Source: DATJGR01 sp963812255
GTDB lineage: Bacteria > Pseudomonadota > Gammaproteobacteria > Pseudomonadales > Azotimanducaceae
Length of the DNA stretch: 64,000 nt
Direction: 5' to 3'
Assembly: GCA_963812255.1 (NCBI GenBank)
Contig: CAWEUM010000003.1
Location: 1,054,001 to 1,118,000, forward strand
In this document: in pieces, positions 16,778 through 25,797 of the stretch
Layout of the letters: each line of letters begins with the position of its first letter
How positions within the stretch are numbered: the stretch's first letter is position 1
Program-made: the position numbers and the translations under genes
The notes under the pieces: model-generated
Told to the model about the DNA's origin: nothing
The model's database searches: none
What the model saw: the letters and a program-made list of their open reading frames with translations, nothing else

Positions 16778-18325
16778 GTGAGTAGACATGTTGTTTCGAC
16801 GACCTCGATTGGCGCAATCGGCCGGGTGGCGCGTCGCGCTCTGGTCACACTGCTTGCCGCCGTCTTGACCAGTGTGTGCGGCGCTGCAGATTCTCTGCCT
16901 GCGGCAACTGTCGCCGCGCCGACGGCCGGCTCGGAGGCAGACGCTTCCACCGAACTGACGTTGATACAGGCGATCGATCGCGCGCTGAAGCAGAACTTCG
17001 CATTACTGGCGGGCGCCCAGGACGTGTCGATCGGCGCCGCTGACGTCGGCGCGGCACGGGCCGATCTGTTACCCCAGGTCGATGCATCGCTGCGTGGCAG
17101 CCGGATCGACGACGATCGGGCGATCGCCGCATTTGGACAGGCACCCGAATATCAATCGTTCGCGTCGTTGTCGATGGCACAGAAGCTGTTCGACGACAAG
17201 GCGAACTCCTCCTATCAAGTGCAGCGCATGCTCGAAGCAGCGCGGGTGAAGGATCAGGAGGCCCGGGTGCTCGACACGATCCTGGCGACCGCGATCGCCT
17301 ATCTCGACCTGCTCCGCGCGGATGCGCTGCTCGAGGTCGACCGGAAGAATCTCAGCGTTACCGAAGCAAACTACCAGCGCGCATCCTCGCGCCTCGAACT
17401 CGGCGTTGGCACGCGCGCGGAGATCTATCGATGGGAAACCGCGCGCGCCAACGCGCACGCCAACGTCGTGACTGCGCAAGCCACCGCAAATCAAGCCCGT
17501 ATCGAGCTGAACCGCACCATGAACGCACCGCTTGGCAGTCAGTATGCGACCCAGGCGCCATCTCTCGACGCAGCGTACTTCCTAGTATCGTCGCCGGAGA
17601 TTCGTGCAAACCTGCGACAGCCGGCGGGGCGGGTACGGTTGCGCAAGTACTTTGTCGACGAAACGCTGCGTGGCGCGCCCGAAATCAAAGCGATGCAACA
17701 ACGGCTCGACGCCGACGCCCGTCGCCTGACGACGGCGAAGCGCGCGTATTACCTGCCAGAACTTTCCGCCCAGGCCAGCCTCGATCAGGAACTGGGACGC
17801 GGCGGTGCTGGTACCGAGCAGGTCGATTTCTCGAAGTTGTTTCCGGGCGCTCCTGGCGGGGTGACCGACAAGACCAATTGGTTCGTCGGCTTGGAGGCCC
17901 GGCTGCCGTTGTATCAGGGCGGCGCGCGCAGCGCCGAGCAGGATCGCGCGCAAGCCGAACTGACTCAGCAGCAGCTACGCTACGACGAACTGCTCCTCAA
18001 CCTACAGTCCGGCGTGTTGCAGCAGACGCTTTCCACCGAGGCGCGCTTCGACCGCATCGACTATTCCAACACCGCGGCGGCGGCTGGTCACAGCAACCTG
18101 AAGTTGGTCACCGAGGCGTACGAACGCGGTGTGATGACAGTGACCGATCTCGTGGACGCGCAGGTCTCCGCGTTCAATGCCGATCAAAACGCGGCCAACG
18201 CCGTGTACGATTTCTTGATCGACTACTTGCGGCTGGAACGCTTTACCGGCGAGTTCGACATCGTCGCCACACCTGCGCAGCGCGCCGACATGAAGGCGCG
18301 CCTGATAGACGCCCTCGCACGCTGA
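16778..18325 (+). CDS. TolC-family outer-membrane efflux protein
   Basis: 515 aa from GTG 16778. An N-terminal signal (RALVTLLAAVLTSVCGAADS) precedes two structural repeats of long helices and short strands. Features include LTLIQAIDRALKQNFAL, VTEANYQRASSRLELGVGT in the first repeat, and VTEAYERGVMTVTDLVDAQ in the second, the hallmark TolC periplasmic helices. It forms a trimeric channel-tunnel for tripartite exporters or type I secretion. No RND or membrane-fusion gene adjoins it, so its partner pump must be elsewhere. Confidence 0.92.
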   Translation: MSRHVVSTTSIGAIGRVARRALVTLLAAVLTSVCGAADSLPAATVAAPTAGSEADASTELTLIQAIDRALKQNFALLAGAQDVSIGAADVGAARADLLPQVDASLRGSRIDDDRAIAAFGQAPEYQSFASLSMAQKLFDDKANSSYQVQRMLEAARVKDQEARVLDTILATAIAYLDLLRADALLEVDRKNLSVTEANYQRASSRLELGVGTRAEIYRWETARANAHANVVTAQATANQARIELNRTMNAPLGSQYATQAPSLDAAYFLVSSPEIRANLRQPAGRVRLRKYFVDETLRGAPEIKAMQQRLDADARRLTTAKRAYYLPELSAQASLDQELGRGGAGTEQVDFSKLFPGAPGGVTDKTNWFVGLEARLPLYQGGARSAEQDRAQAELTQQQLRYDELLLNLQSGVLQQTLSTEARFDRIDYSNTAAAAGHSNLKLVTEAYERGVMTVTDLVDAQVSAFNADQNAANAVYDFLIDYLRLERFTGEFDIVATPAQRADMKARLIDALAR

Positions 18326-18329
18326 AGAT

Positions 18330-18875
18330 TCAGCCCGCCGAGTCGGCCGGATGCGCATCAGCGATCGCGTTGCGGAATATCACCAGCGCCGCGCGCAACG
18401 CGCCGGCGATGTTCACATCGGTGATCATCGCGGCGGCATCGTAATTCATGCCGAGCAACGGCAACGTGATCGAGGCTTCGTCGACCATCCGACCAGACAT
18501 CGTCGCGACGGTCGTGCGCAGCGCCTCGTACCCATACGTCGAACGGGGCGAGGCGTTCAGAAGCGCGACCGGTTTGTCGACGAATTCCGGTCCACTGACG
18601 AGCCAGTCGAGGGCGTTCTTCAGCGAACCCGGCACGCCGCGCGCGTACTCCGGGCTCGAGATCAATAGACCGTCCGCACGGTGCAGCCGCTGCTTCAAAT
18701 CCATTACGGGATCCGACGTCGTCGGTTCGACATCGGGGTTGAAATGAGGTAATCGATCCAATGCTGAATAAAGGTCTATCAGCATGTCCGCCGGCGCCAG
18801 CGCGCGTGCCGCCAACAGCAGCTCGGTGTTCGTTGAGCGGCTGCGCAAACTGCCCGAAATCGCCAGAACGTTCAT
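18330..18875 (-). CDS. NADPH-dependent FMN reductase
   Basis: 181-aa flavodoxin-fold protein. The FMN phosphate loop is SGSLRSRSTN (8-17) and the isoalloxazine/dimer motif SPEYARGVPGSLKNALDW is at about 99-116, as in ArsH/ChrR/SsuE-type reductases. It reduces FMN or quinone/azo-type substrates in the cytosol with NAD(P)H. The gene is convergent with the TolC gene (4-nt gap) and has no obvious operon partner. Confidence 0.9.
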   Translation of the reverse strand: MNVLAISGSLRSRSTNTELLLAARALAPADMLIDLYSALDRLPHFNPDVEPTTSDPVMDLKQRLHRADGLLISSPEYARGVPGSLKNALDWLVSGPEFVDKPVALLNASPRSTYGYEALRTTVATMSGRMVDEASITLPLLGMNYDAAAMITDVNIAGALRAALVIFRNAIADAHPADSAG

Positions 18876-19023
18876 TCTTTCCCGCCTTCCCCGCGTCGAA
18901 CCCGTATTGAAGCGAATCGCTGATCACGGTTTTCTTGGGCGCAGTCAGCTTCGTTGAAAGATCGGCCCGTGACAATAGCAACGACTGCATTCGGATCAGG
19001 TATCCTGCGCCATTGTGGATCCG

Positions 19024-19350
19024 TCAGCGTTTGCCGCGCGTCGCGTCGAGCATCATCGAAACTCTCTGCTGCATCTCGGCGATCTTCACTTTCAGGTCTC
19101 GCTGCCTTTCGCTGTCCCGCGTTGCGTTCAGCGCTTCGCGCATCGCCGCAAGCTGCTGCAGCATCTCGATCTCTGCCGGCACGTAGCCTGCATTCTTGAG
19201 AATCTTGTGCGCCATGCGCAGCTCGGTCGGCGTTTCGAGATAGCCGTCGTCCAGATTGAGCGGTTCGCCGAAGCCGGGAATACGCCGCAACTCGCCGGTC
19301 TGCTCGACCTTCTTGACCCACTGACCGATCGTTTCATCGACCCCTGCCAT
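19024..19350 (-). CDS. DUF1992 / DnaJC28-like domain protein
   Basis: 108 aa from ATG 19348-19350, which follows a perfect AGGAGG. The conserved block GELRRIPGFGEPLNLDD and the following LRMAHKILKNAGYVPAEIE segment are diagnostic of the DUF1992 domain (also found in the DnaJ-homologue DNAJC28). The C-terminus is a Met/Arg-rich coiled-coil. The molecular function is unknown; no J domain is present. It is 36 nt downstream of the ASCH gene on the same strand. Confidence 0.85.
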   Translation of the reverse strand: MAGVDETIGQWVKKVEQTGELRRIPGFGEPLNLDDGYLETPTELRMAHKILKNAGYVPAEIEMLQQLAAMREALNATRDSERQRDLKVKIAEMQQRVSMMLDATRGKR

Positions 19351-19386
19351 GCTTGCCTCCTGAACCAATCCGTCCAAGCTTACCCG

Positions 19387-19671
19387 TCAAGCGTCCGATC
19401 CCAGATAGTGGAATTCCACCAGGTAGACATTCTCGCCTGGGCCGTGTTTGGCGATCTTCAACAGGTCGACGACACCATTGAACCCCGAGCGTCGCGCGAG
19501 TTGCGGCGTGATGTCGGTGAGTTGGATCTCGCTCAGCGCGTCGACTTCGATCGCGCCGTCTCCGAACCGGTATCGATTGCCGACACGAACGTGCGGCCGC
19601 TGCCAGATACGCACGCTGACGGTGATGTCGCCGTTCTTGATGCCGTCGTGAAGTCGCCGCGTGAACTGCAT
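19387..19671 (-). CDS. ASCH/PUA-like small protein
   Basis: 94 aa, starting MQFTRRLHDGIKNGDITVSV and containing RIWQRPHVRVGNRYRFG, which resembles the ASCH-domain pattern (K/R-rich strand, then G-x-R-Y/F). The remainder is VDALSEIQLTDITPQLARRSGF, also typical. ASCH domains are PUA-like RNA-binding or hydrolase modules. It lies 12 nt after the PRPP synthetase on the same strand, suggesting a nucleotide- or RNA-linked role, but none is established here. Confidence 0.7.
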   Translation of the reverse strand: MQFTRRLHDGIKNGDITVSVRIWQRPHVRVGNRYRFGDGAIEVDALSEIQLTDITPQLARRSGFNGVVDLLKIAKHGPGENVYLVEFHYLGSDA

Positions 19672-19683
19672 CGTCGGCGCCCG

Positions 19684-20628
19684 TCAGGCGAACAGCTTCG
19701 ATACGCTGTCGCCGCTGTGAATGGCGCGAATCGCTGCCGCAAACAAATGCGCGACGCTGATCACCTCGACCTGATCGAGCGGCAACCCGTCGCGCAGCGG
19801 AATCGAATTGGTGACGATCAGCCGCTCGATCTGTGAATCGCGCAGGCGCTGCACCGCGTGCCCCGACAGCACCGCGTGCACCGCCGCGGCTTCGATACGC
19901 CGCGCGCCGTTTGCGCTGAGAAATCGCGCCGCTTCGATCATCGTGCCGCCGCTGGCGATTTCGTCGTCGATGATCAGCGCATCGCGATCGCGCACATCAC
20001 CGATCAGGCCGACCGCAACGGGACTCTCGCTGTCGTCGCGGCGGCGCTTGTCGATGATGGCCATCGGCAACTTCAGACGATTCGCGTACTCGCCGAGATC
20101 CTTCGCTTCGCCGATATCGCTGGCGACCAGCACACTGTCGCCGAGATGGGTCGTCGCACGAAGATGATCGCAGACGATCGGCGTCGCATTGAGTTGATCC
20201 ACCGGAATGCGAAAAAAGCCCTGCACCTGCGGCGAGTGCAGGTTCATCGTCAGCACGCGATCGGCGCCGGCGGTCTCGAGCAGGTCCGCAATCAGCCGCG
20301 CAGTGATCGAGATCCGCGGCCGGTCCTTCTTGTCGGAACGCGCATACGGCATGTACGGCAGCACCGCGGTGATGCGTCTCGCGGAGGCGTGCTTCAGTGC
20401 GTCGATGATGATCAGCAGTTCCATCAGCAGATCGGACACCGGCGGACACGACGTCTGGATCACGAACACGTCCGACTCGCGAACGTTCTCCTTGCACTGG
20501 AACAGAATGTTCTCGTTGCCGAATCGATGGATCTCGGTTTCACACAGCGGCACGCCGAGGTGCTGTGCGATTTCTGCCGCGAGTGCCGGATGCGACGTGC
20601 CCGAGATCAGTTTGATCGCATCGTTCAT
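19684..20628 (-). CDS. prs: Ribose-phosphate pyrophosphokinase
   Basis: About 314 aa from ATG 20626-20628 (GAGGG 8 nt upstream). It makes PRPP from ribose-5-phosphate and ATP. Family features: RFGNENILFQCKENVRESDV near the N-terminus, PYMPYARSDKKDRPR (ATP loop), MNLHSPQVQGFF, and the PRPP-binding loop IIDDEIASGGTMIEAA. Some positions differ from housekeeping PrsA (for instance the flag region and GLIGDVRDRDALIID), so it may be the second PRPP synthetase type seen in many bacteria rather than the only copy. Confidence 0.88.
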   Translation of the reverse strand: MNDAIKLISGTSHPALAAEIAQHLGVPLCETEIHRFGNENILFQCKENVRESDVFVIQTSCPPVSDLLMELLIIIDALKHASARRITAVLPYMPYARSDKKDRPRISITARLIADLLETAGADRVLTMNLHSPQVQGFFRIPVDQLNATPIVCDHLRATTHLGDSVLVASDIGEAKDLGEYANRLKLPMAIIDKRRRDDSESPVAVGLIGDVRDRDALIIDDEIASGGTMIEAARFLSANGARRIEAAAVHAVLSGHAVQRLRDSQIERLIVTNSIPLRDGLPLDQVEVISVAHLFAAAIRAIHSGDSVSKLFA

Positions 20629-20655
20629 ACCAACCACCCTCAGTTCGCCGCCATG

Positions 20656-22605
20656 CTACGCCGGGCGCCGCGGCATGCGAAACCGCCATGTCCGATCGGC
20701 ACAGCGAACTTCGCCGAACGACGCGACCAACCCCACCCGCACGTCGAAACCGTTGCGGTCGCCTGTCATCTCAGCGTCGACTTGGATGCGCGTCTGCCAG
20801 CGGCCACGCGCCAGTTCGAAGTGGCGCACGCAGCACACCGTCGGCCGCCCCTCGTCAAACGCGGCCTCGTCGATGAAAATCGTGTCGACTTCCATGCCGT
20901 TGGCGTGACGAATCCTGCCCTGATCCAAGCGCCGACCCACACCGCCATCCAGCGCCGAAAGTTCGGCCTTGCGCAGCACGGTAAACGGCGCATGTGCCGC
21001 GCATTCCGGATCGTCGAACGTCACGGGAATGCCGGCCGCTCGCCAGATCGGCAGCACCAACCGACTGACGCCGGTGATCAATCGCGGTGCCGGAACGTCG
21101 CTGGCCGGCCAGACGACGGGCCAGTAGGACGTCGCAACCGCGAGGCGCAGCCGGTGTCCCGCACGCACTCGATGGCCGATGGTATTCAGCCGCACACGCG
21201 CCACCGAGGCGCCGCCGAGTGACTGCACACCCCACGACAGCAGCAATGACGAACCATCAGGCCCGACTTCGCACAGCCGCGCGACGATCTGCGCACCGGG
21301 CCTTTCCTCACCGGCGCTCTGCTCACCAGGACCGGTGCCACCGAGTTCGACGATGAGTTCCGGTACGCCGAGCAATTGCAGTGCGACGTCGAGCGGCGCG
21401 CTATCGAACGTGACGCTGACGGCATCGTCCGGGCGCTGATCCCGCGCGAGATCGCGGGGACCGAACGGGCACCACTGACCGGCTGCTGCGCCGTGACTCA
21501 GATCGTCGCGCAATGTGGCTCTGGCAGCTGGATCCGGTGCGGCGCGCAGTTCACCCGCGACCAGAAACAGATCACGCGTTTCGAACTCGCTCGCATCGAG
21601 ATCGCTGCCGAGCCATCGTCCCGGCCACAGTGTCGGTTGCGGCGATGTGTATTCCTGTAGCCAGACGCGCAGCTTCGGTGTATCGAGCACACCGCGTTCG
21701 CGACCATTCAACCAGTGATCCCACCAGCGTACCGCCTCCTGCAAAAAGCCGATGCCCGGGCCGGGCCGTGCCGCATACGGATACTGGTGTGCCCACGGTC
21801 CGATGATGCCGCGACACGGTACATCGAGACCGTCGAGCAGGCGCATCACCGCGTTGGTATAGCCGTCCGCCCAACCGCCCACCGCCATCACCGGGCAGCG
21901 AATCGCCGCGTAGTTTTCACACACAGAACCGTGCTGCCAATATGCGTCGCGCTGCGGATGTTCGAGCCAGGTGTCGATGAATGCCGGCGTCGCATCGAGG
22001 CGCTGTTGCCACATCTCGCGCCAGCGTGGACCGACGATCGCCGGATCGGGCGGCTTCGCATTGGTGCCAAGCAAGGTCGTCGCCCAACCGAGCATGTCGC
22101 TCGCGAGGACCGCGCCGCCCATGTAGTGGACGTCATCGCCAAAGCGATCGTCGGTGGAGCAGAGGCTGATCACTGCACCGAGTCCGGGCGGTGCGCGTGC
22201 GGCGACCTGCAGAGCGTTGAAACCACCCCAGGAGATGCCGAACATGCCGACGCGGCCGCTACACCACGGTTGCGCCGCGAGCCACGCGATCACTTCGACG
22301 GCGTCGTCGAGTTCGGCCTCGCTGTACTCGTCCTGCAACAGACCGTCCGAGTCGCCCGTGCCGCGGATATCGACGCGCACCGATGCGAAGCCGTGACCAG
22401 CAAAGTAGTGATGCCGAGTCGCGTCTTCGATCGCGGTGCCATCGCCTTTGCGATACGGCAAATACTCGAGCAGGGCCGCAACCGGATTCGTCTCGGCATC
22501 CTCCGGTAACCACAGGCGCGCCGCCAGCCGCGTGCCGTCGGACAACACAATGAAGTCGTGCGGAATTTCGCGCACCGCGCGCGGAAATTCGCGAACCACC
22601 TTCAT
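20656..22605 (-). CDS. CocE/NonD family X-Pro dipeptidyl-peptidase-type hydrolase
   Basis: 649 aa from ATG 22603-22605, which lies 2 nt after the YceI stop. The alpha/beta-hydrolase domain has the nucleophile motif GISWGGFN (Ser near residue 127) and HQYPYAARPG; the C-terminal jelly-roll domain spans about residues 400-640. Relatives include cocaine esterase and cephalosporin/X-Pro acyl hydrolases (peptidase S15 family). Without a signal peptide it is probably cytosolic. Its substrate is unknown. It likely shares a transcript with YceI and cytochrome b561. Confidence 0.9.
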   Translation of the reverse strand: MKVVREFPRAVREIPHDFIVLSDGTRLAARLWLPEDAETNPVAALLEYLPYRKGDGTAIEDATRHHYFAGHGFASVRVDIRGTGDSDGLLQDEYSEAELDDAVEVIAWLAAQPWCSGRVGMFGISWGGFNALQVAARAPPGLGAVISLCSTDDRFGDDVHYMGGAVLASDMLGWATTLLGTNAKPPDPAIVGPRWREMWQQRLDATPAFIDTWLEHPQRDAYWQHGSVCENYAAIRCPVMAVGGWADGYTNAVMRLLDGLDVPCRGIIGPWAHQYPYAARPGPGIGFLQEAVRWWDHWLNGRERGVLDTPKLRVWLQEYTSPQPTLWPGRWLGSDLDASEFETRDLFLVAGELRAAPDPAARATLRDDLSHGAAAGQWCPFGPRDLARDQRPDDAVSVTFDSAPLDVALQLLGVPELIVELGGTGPGEQSAGEERPGAQIVARLCEVGPDGSSLLLSWGVQSLGGASVARVRLNTIGHRVRAGHRLRLAVATSYWPVVWPASDVPAPRLITGVSRLVLPIWRAAGIPVTFDDPECAAHAPFTVLRKAELSALDGGVGRRLDQGRIRHANGMEVDTIFIDEAAFDEGRPTVCCVRHFELARGRWQTRIQVDAEMTGDRNGFDVRVGLVASFGEVRCADRTWRFRMPRRPA

Positions 22606-22607
22606 CG

Positions 22608-23171
22608 TCAGCGCGTCCCGACCAAAGTAACCGCGACGTGGACGTTTTTGCCGATCCACTTGGTATCGGCCCAGTCACCCAAACCCAGCTCGAATGCGAA
22701 CCGATCGAGATCCGTTTCGCCATGCAGTTCGACATGGCCATCGGTCTCGGACAGCCTGAACCGCAACGTCACAGGCACGGTGACCGATCGAATCGTGAGT
22801 TCACCGTGCGCCGCATAGCCATCGGTTACCTTTTCGAATGACTTCGCAACGAATCGCGCCTGCGGATACTGCTCGGATTCAAACCATCCGGTGCCGCGCA
22901 GAATGCCGTCACGCTCGCCATCGGATGTCGACACCGAGCCGGTATCGATCGATACCTCGGCGCTGCTGTCGGCGAGTGCATCCGGGTCGAAGCGGACATC
23001 GGCCTGAAAGGTTTTGAAGCCTGCGTCGAACGGCGCGCCCGCCTGTTCGGCTGTGAACGCAATATGGCTCGCGCCATAGTCGATCTGCCAACGACTCGGC
23101 TCCGCCGCAGCGGATAGCGCGGCGATCGAAGCAAAACAAACCAAAAAAAGACACGCCGAAGATCGTTTCAC
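22608..23171 (-). CDS. YceI-family periplasmic lipocalin-like protein
   Basis: 187 aa from GTG 23169-23171, overlapping the cytochrome b561 stop by 4 nt (GTGA). A signal peptide (about 1-22, ending SAAA) precedes a lipocalin-like barrel: WQIDYGASHIAFTAEQAG, FDPDALADSSAEVSID, and the C-terminal FAFELGLGDWADTKWIG. YceI proteins bind polyprenoid or quinone-like lipids in the periplasm and are regularly paired with a cytochrome b561, as here. The visible longer frame to 23795 is not real. Confidence 0.9.
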   Translation of the reverse strand: MKRSSACLFLVCFASIAALSAAAEPSRWQIDYGASHIAFTAEQAGAPFDAGFKTFQADVRFDPDALADSSAEVSIDTGSVSTSDGERDGILRGTGWFESEQYPQARFVAKSFEKVTDGYAAHGELTIRSVTVPVTLRFRLSETDGHVELHGETDLDRFAFELGLGDWADTKWIGKNVHVAVTLVGTR

Positions 23172-23743
23172 GGCGGAGGCCCCGGCAACATCCGCCGCAG
23201 CACATCGTCTCGGTCGGCGAAGTGATGCTTCAGAGCGGCCGCAACGTGCACGATCGCGAGCGCGACAAGGACATCGAACAGCGCCCCGTGGACATCCTCC
23301 ATCGATTCTTTGAGCGCGTCGTTGGGGCTCACCAGATTCGGAATGGTGAACAAGCCGAAATACGACACCGGAAAGTTCGCCGCGGCGGACATCACCAAGC
23401 CTGAAATCGGCATCGCGAACAACACAACGTAGAAGCCGTAGTGCGTCAGTTTCGCGGCGACGACCTGCCACCGCGGCATTGCGTTCGGAAATGCCGGCGG
23501 CGGCGAATTCCAGCGCCACAACAGCCGCACGACTGCCAGTGCAAAAATCGTCAGCCCGAGTTCTTTGTGTCGCGCCAGCAACGCCAGTTGGTGCAGCGCG
23601 GCCGCGGGATGCACGGCTTTGTCGACACCGGCACTTTCGGCGAGCTCGGCCAATACGTACTGAGAGATCACCAGCAGGACGATCGCCCAGTGCAAAGCCT
23701 GTGAAACACCGCCGTAGCGGCGCGGGGTGTTCGCCAGTTGCAT
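23168..23743 (-). CDS. Cytochrome b561 family protein
   Basis: 191 aa, four transmembrane helices. Haem-ligand histidines appear in LHWAIVLL (helix 1), ARHKELGLTI (helix 2), LTHYGFYVVL (helix 3) and MEDVHGALFD (helix 4), as expected for di-haem b561. It moves electrons from quinol or superoxide in the inner membrane. Coupled translationally to YceI, a conserved arrangement. Start ATG 23743. Confidence 0.92.
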   Translation of the reverse strand: MQLANTPRRYGGVSQALHWAIVLLVISQYVLAELAESAGVDKAVHPAAALHQLALLARHKELGLTIFALAVVRLLWRWNSPPPAFPNAMPRWQVVAAKLTHYGFYVVLFAMPISGLVMSAAANFPVSYFGLFTIPNLVSPNDALKESMEDVHGALFDVLVALAIVHVAAALKHHFADRDDVLRRMLPGPPP

Positions 23744-23816
23744 CGCGCTCCTTGGGTGGTTCGACGTCCGATCGACGTTCGCGCGTGCCGATCATACGAC
23801 ACGCGCAACTCGTTTT

Positions 23817-24359
23817 TCAGAACCCTGCTCGACGGAACCTCCACAGCGGCCTGTATCGCGAGCCTTCACTCGACAACCTGCTTTCCAACAGCGCCACGCC
23901 GGCCAAGTTCAGCGAAAAGTCGAGGTTGCCGGTGGCGCCAAGAAAGCGCGCGCCGCGCCGGCATCGCACGACGCTCAGATGTGCATTGAACGGCTGGTCC
24001 GGCGGCCCGAACTCACTCTCGAGAATCGCATTCAGTCGCGCCGCAAGCCCGTCGACCCGGCCGGCCGAGTCGATCGGTAGCGCGATGACGCTCGGACGCC
24101 GCGCAGTCGGTAACGGCTGCAGCGACAGCGCACGACACTGGATGCCTCCAGCGCAGTCAGCCACCGGTCGGACCAACTCGACGACACGATCGACCTGTCG
24201 CTGCGTCAGGTCACCGAAAAATCGCAACGTGATGTGATAGTTGGCAGGCGTTATCCAACGGTAGCCTCCGCCGTGATAGCGGTCGGCATGTCGCGCGAGC
24301 GCTGCGCTCAACTGCGCTGCGGTATCACCGTCGATACAACACGCGAGGAACACCCGCAT
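23817..24359 (-). CDS. thpR: RNA 2',3'-cyclic phosphodiesterase (ThpR, 2'-5' RNA ligase fold)
   Basis: 180 aa with the two signature HxT/S motifs of the 2H phosphoesterase superfamily: ITLRFFGD preceded by His (YHITLRFF) and FNAHLSVVRCR. The N-terminus MRVFLACCIDGD and the central LPTARRPSVIALPID fit the ThpR family. It hydrolyses 2',3'-cyclic phosphates on RNA and can ligate tRNA halves in vitro. Its biological role is unclear. It is 3 nt from the SirB gene upstream. Confidence 0.9.
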   Translation of the reverse strand: MRVFLACCIDGDTAAQLSAALARHADRYHGGGYRWITPANYHITLRFFGDLTQRQVDRVVELVRPVADCAGGIQCRALSLQPLPTARRPSVIALPIDSAGRVDGLAARLNAILESEFGPPDQPFNAHLSVVRCRRGARFLGATGNLDFSLNLAGVALLESRLSSEGSRYRPLWRFRRAGF

Positions 24360-24362
24360 CGG

Positions 24363-24731
24363 CTAGAACGGCATGACCTGCTTCGAGTACGCAACCGCGA
24401 AGATGTACCCGACCGACGCGATTGCAGCAATGAACGCGGCGATCTTCAGTGACCGACCGCGCGCTCGCATCGCCATCACACCGAAGCCGATGTAGGCGAT
24501 CAATCCGATGATCTTCGCCATCAACCAGCCGTTCGCGAGCGGCGACAACGATAGTGAGACAGCCAGCGCTATACCGAATGCCAGCAGCAACGTATCGACA
24601 ACGTGCGGGGCGATGCGCAGCCACCTCGCGTTACGCAGCGGCGATTCCGCGATCGACATCAGACCGCGCACGACAAAACCGGCGATCGTGATGTACGCAA
24701 ACGCCACATGGAGATCTTTGAGCAGCAGCAC
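24363..24731 (-). CDS. SirB2-family membrane protein
   Basis: 122 aa with four predicted transmembrane helices (about 5-24, 44-66, 70-87, 97-118). The N-terminus MLLLKDLHVAFAYITIAGFV, GLMSIAESPLRNARWLRIAPHVVDTLLLA and GWLMAKIIGLIAYIGFG follow the SirB family pattern, an inner-membrane protein of unknown function found in gammaproteobacteria. It is transcribed with thpR. The start ATG 24731 lacks a clear purine-rich site. Confidence 0.88.
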   Translation of the reverse strand: MLLLKDLHVAFAYITIAGFVVRGLMSIAESPLRNARWLRIAPHVVDTLLLAFGIALAVSLSLSPLANGWLMAKIIGLIAYIGFGVMAMRARGRSLKIAAFIAAIASVGYIFAVAYSKQVMPF

Positions 24732-24911
24732 GATGTTGCCTCATCCGAAATTTCTTTGCGCCGCATTGTGCCAACGCAAGCGACCACTGGCCACGCATTC
24801 ACAACACCCTCGCTCCGACGGATGACATCGGTCGCGTTATACTGCCCGCCGACTCATTTCGAGCCAACTCCTTTGAGCCCCTCTTCTGAACCAATCGTGA
24901 GGTCCAACAGC

Positions 24912-25787
24912 ATGTCGAAGGCTGGCCCTACGTCGCACATTTATTTTTCGCAGCGGCTGCGACTGCATTATGTAGCCTGGGGTGATCGCGATGCGCCACC
25001 GCTGCTGCTGGTGCACGGCGGACGCGATCATTGCCGTAACTGGGATTGGGTGGCCGAGGACCTGCACCGTGACTATCACATCATCGCGCCGGACCTGCGA
25101 GGCCATGGCGACTCGGAATGGTTGAAGGGCGGTGGTTACACACAGCTCGACTACGTCTACGACATTGCGCAGCTGCTCAATCAGCGCAACATGACGCCGG
25201 TGACCATCATCGGTCACTCACTGGGCGGCTCAATTTCGCTGACGTACACAGGACTCTACCCGGACACGGTCACCAAGCTCGTCTCGATCGAAGGCATGGG
25301 CCCGCCACCACGCATGCTCGAGACATTCGCACAGCAGCCGACGCACGAACGGATACACGAATGGGTGAACGGGCTGCGTAGGATCGCCGGCCGAAGTCCG
25401 CGCCGCTATGCGTCGCTCGAAGAAGCGTTCCAGCGCATGCAGGAAGAAAACCCGCATCTGTCGGCCGATCAAGCCCGGCATCTGACGATTCACGGCAGCA
25501 ACCAGAACGAAGACGGCACGTATAGCTGGAAGTTCGACAACTACGTGCGCGCATTCTTTCCGGTTGGTTTGTCGCCAGGACAGAGCAACGAGCTGTATGC
25601 CCGTATCACCTGTCCGACGTTGCTCATCCGCGGTACCGAATCGTGGGCGTCGGATCCGGAGAAAGACGGTCGCGCTAAGCACTTCCAGAACGTGCGCGTT
25701 ACCAACATCGAAGGTGCAGGACACTGGGTGCACCACGACCAGCTCGATACGTTCCTGGGCGTGGTACACAGTTTTCTCGCCGCGTGA
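24912..25787 (+). CDS. Alpha/beta hydrolase
   Basis: 291 aa from ATG 24912 (MSKAGPTSHIYFSQRLRLHY); the longer upstream frame is not coding. Motifs: LLVHGGRDHCRNWDWV (oxyanion region), nucleophile in GHSLGGS, acid in the RGTESW region and His in GAGHWVHHDQ. The fold is that of haloalkane dehalogenase, epoxide hydrolase or esterase relatives. Asp is not the nucleophile, so esterase or C-C hydrolase activity is more likely than dehalogenation. It is followed after 10 nt by the CinA/nucleotidyltransferase fusion. Confidence 0.88.
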   Translation: MSKAGPTSHIYFSQRLRLHYVAWGDRDAPPLLLVHGGRDHCRNWDWVAEDLHRDYHIIAPDLRGHGDSEWLKGGGYTQLDYVYDIAQLLNQRNMTPVTIIGHSLGGSISLTYTGLYPDTVTKLVSIEGMGPPPRMLETFAQQPTHERIHEWVNGLRRIAGRSPRRYASLEEAFQRMQEENPHLSADQARHLTIHGSNQNEDGTYSWKFDNYVRAFFPVGLSPGQSNELYARITCPTLLIRGTESWASDPEKDGRAKHFQNVRVTNIEGAGHWVHHDQLDTFLGVVHSFLAA

Positions 25788-25797
25788 TGGGGCACCG

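Noticed and set aside
19858..21222. Plus-strand ORF of 454 aa over prs and the CocE-type gene
   Set aside because: Antisense to two well-supported genes and Arg/His-rich with no motif.
23172..23795. N-terminal extension of the YceI frame
   Set aside because: Falls over the cytochrome b561 gene; the GTG at 23171 gives a proper signal peptide.
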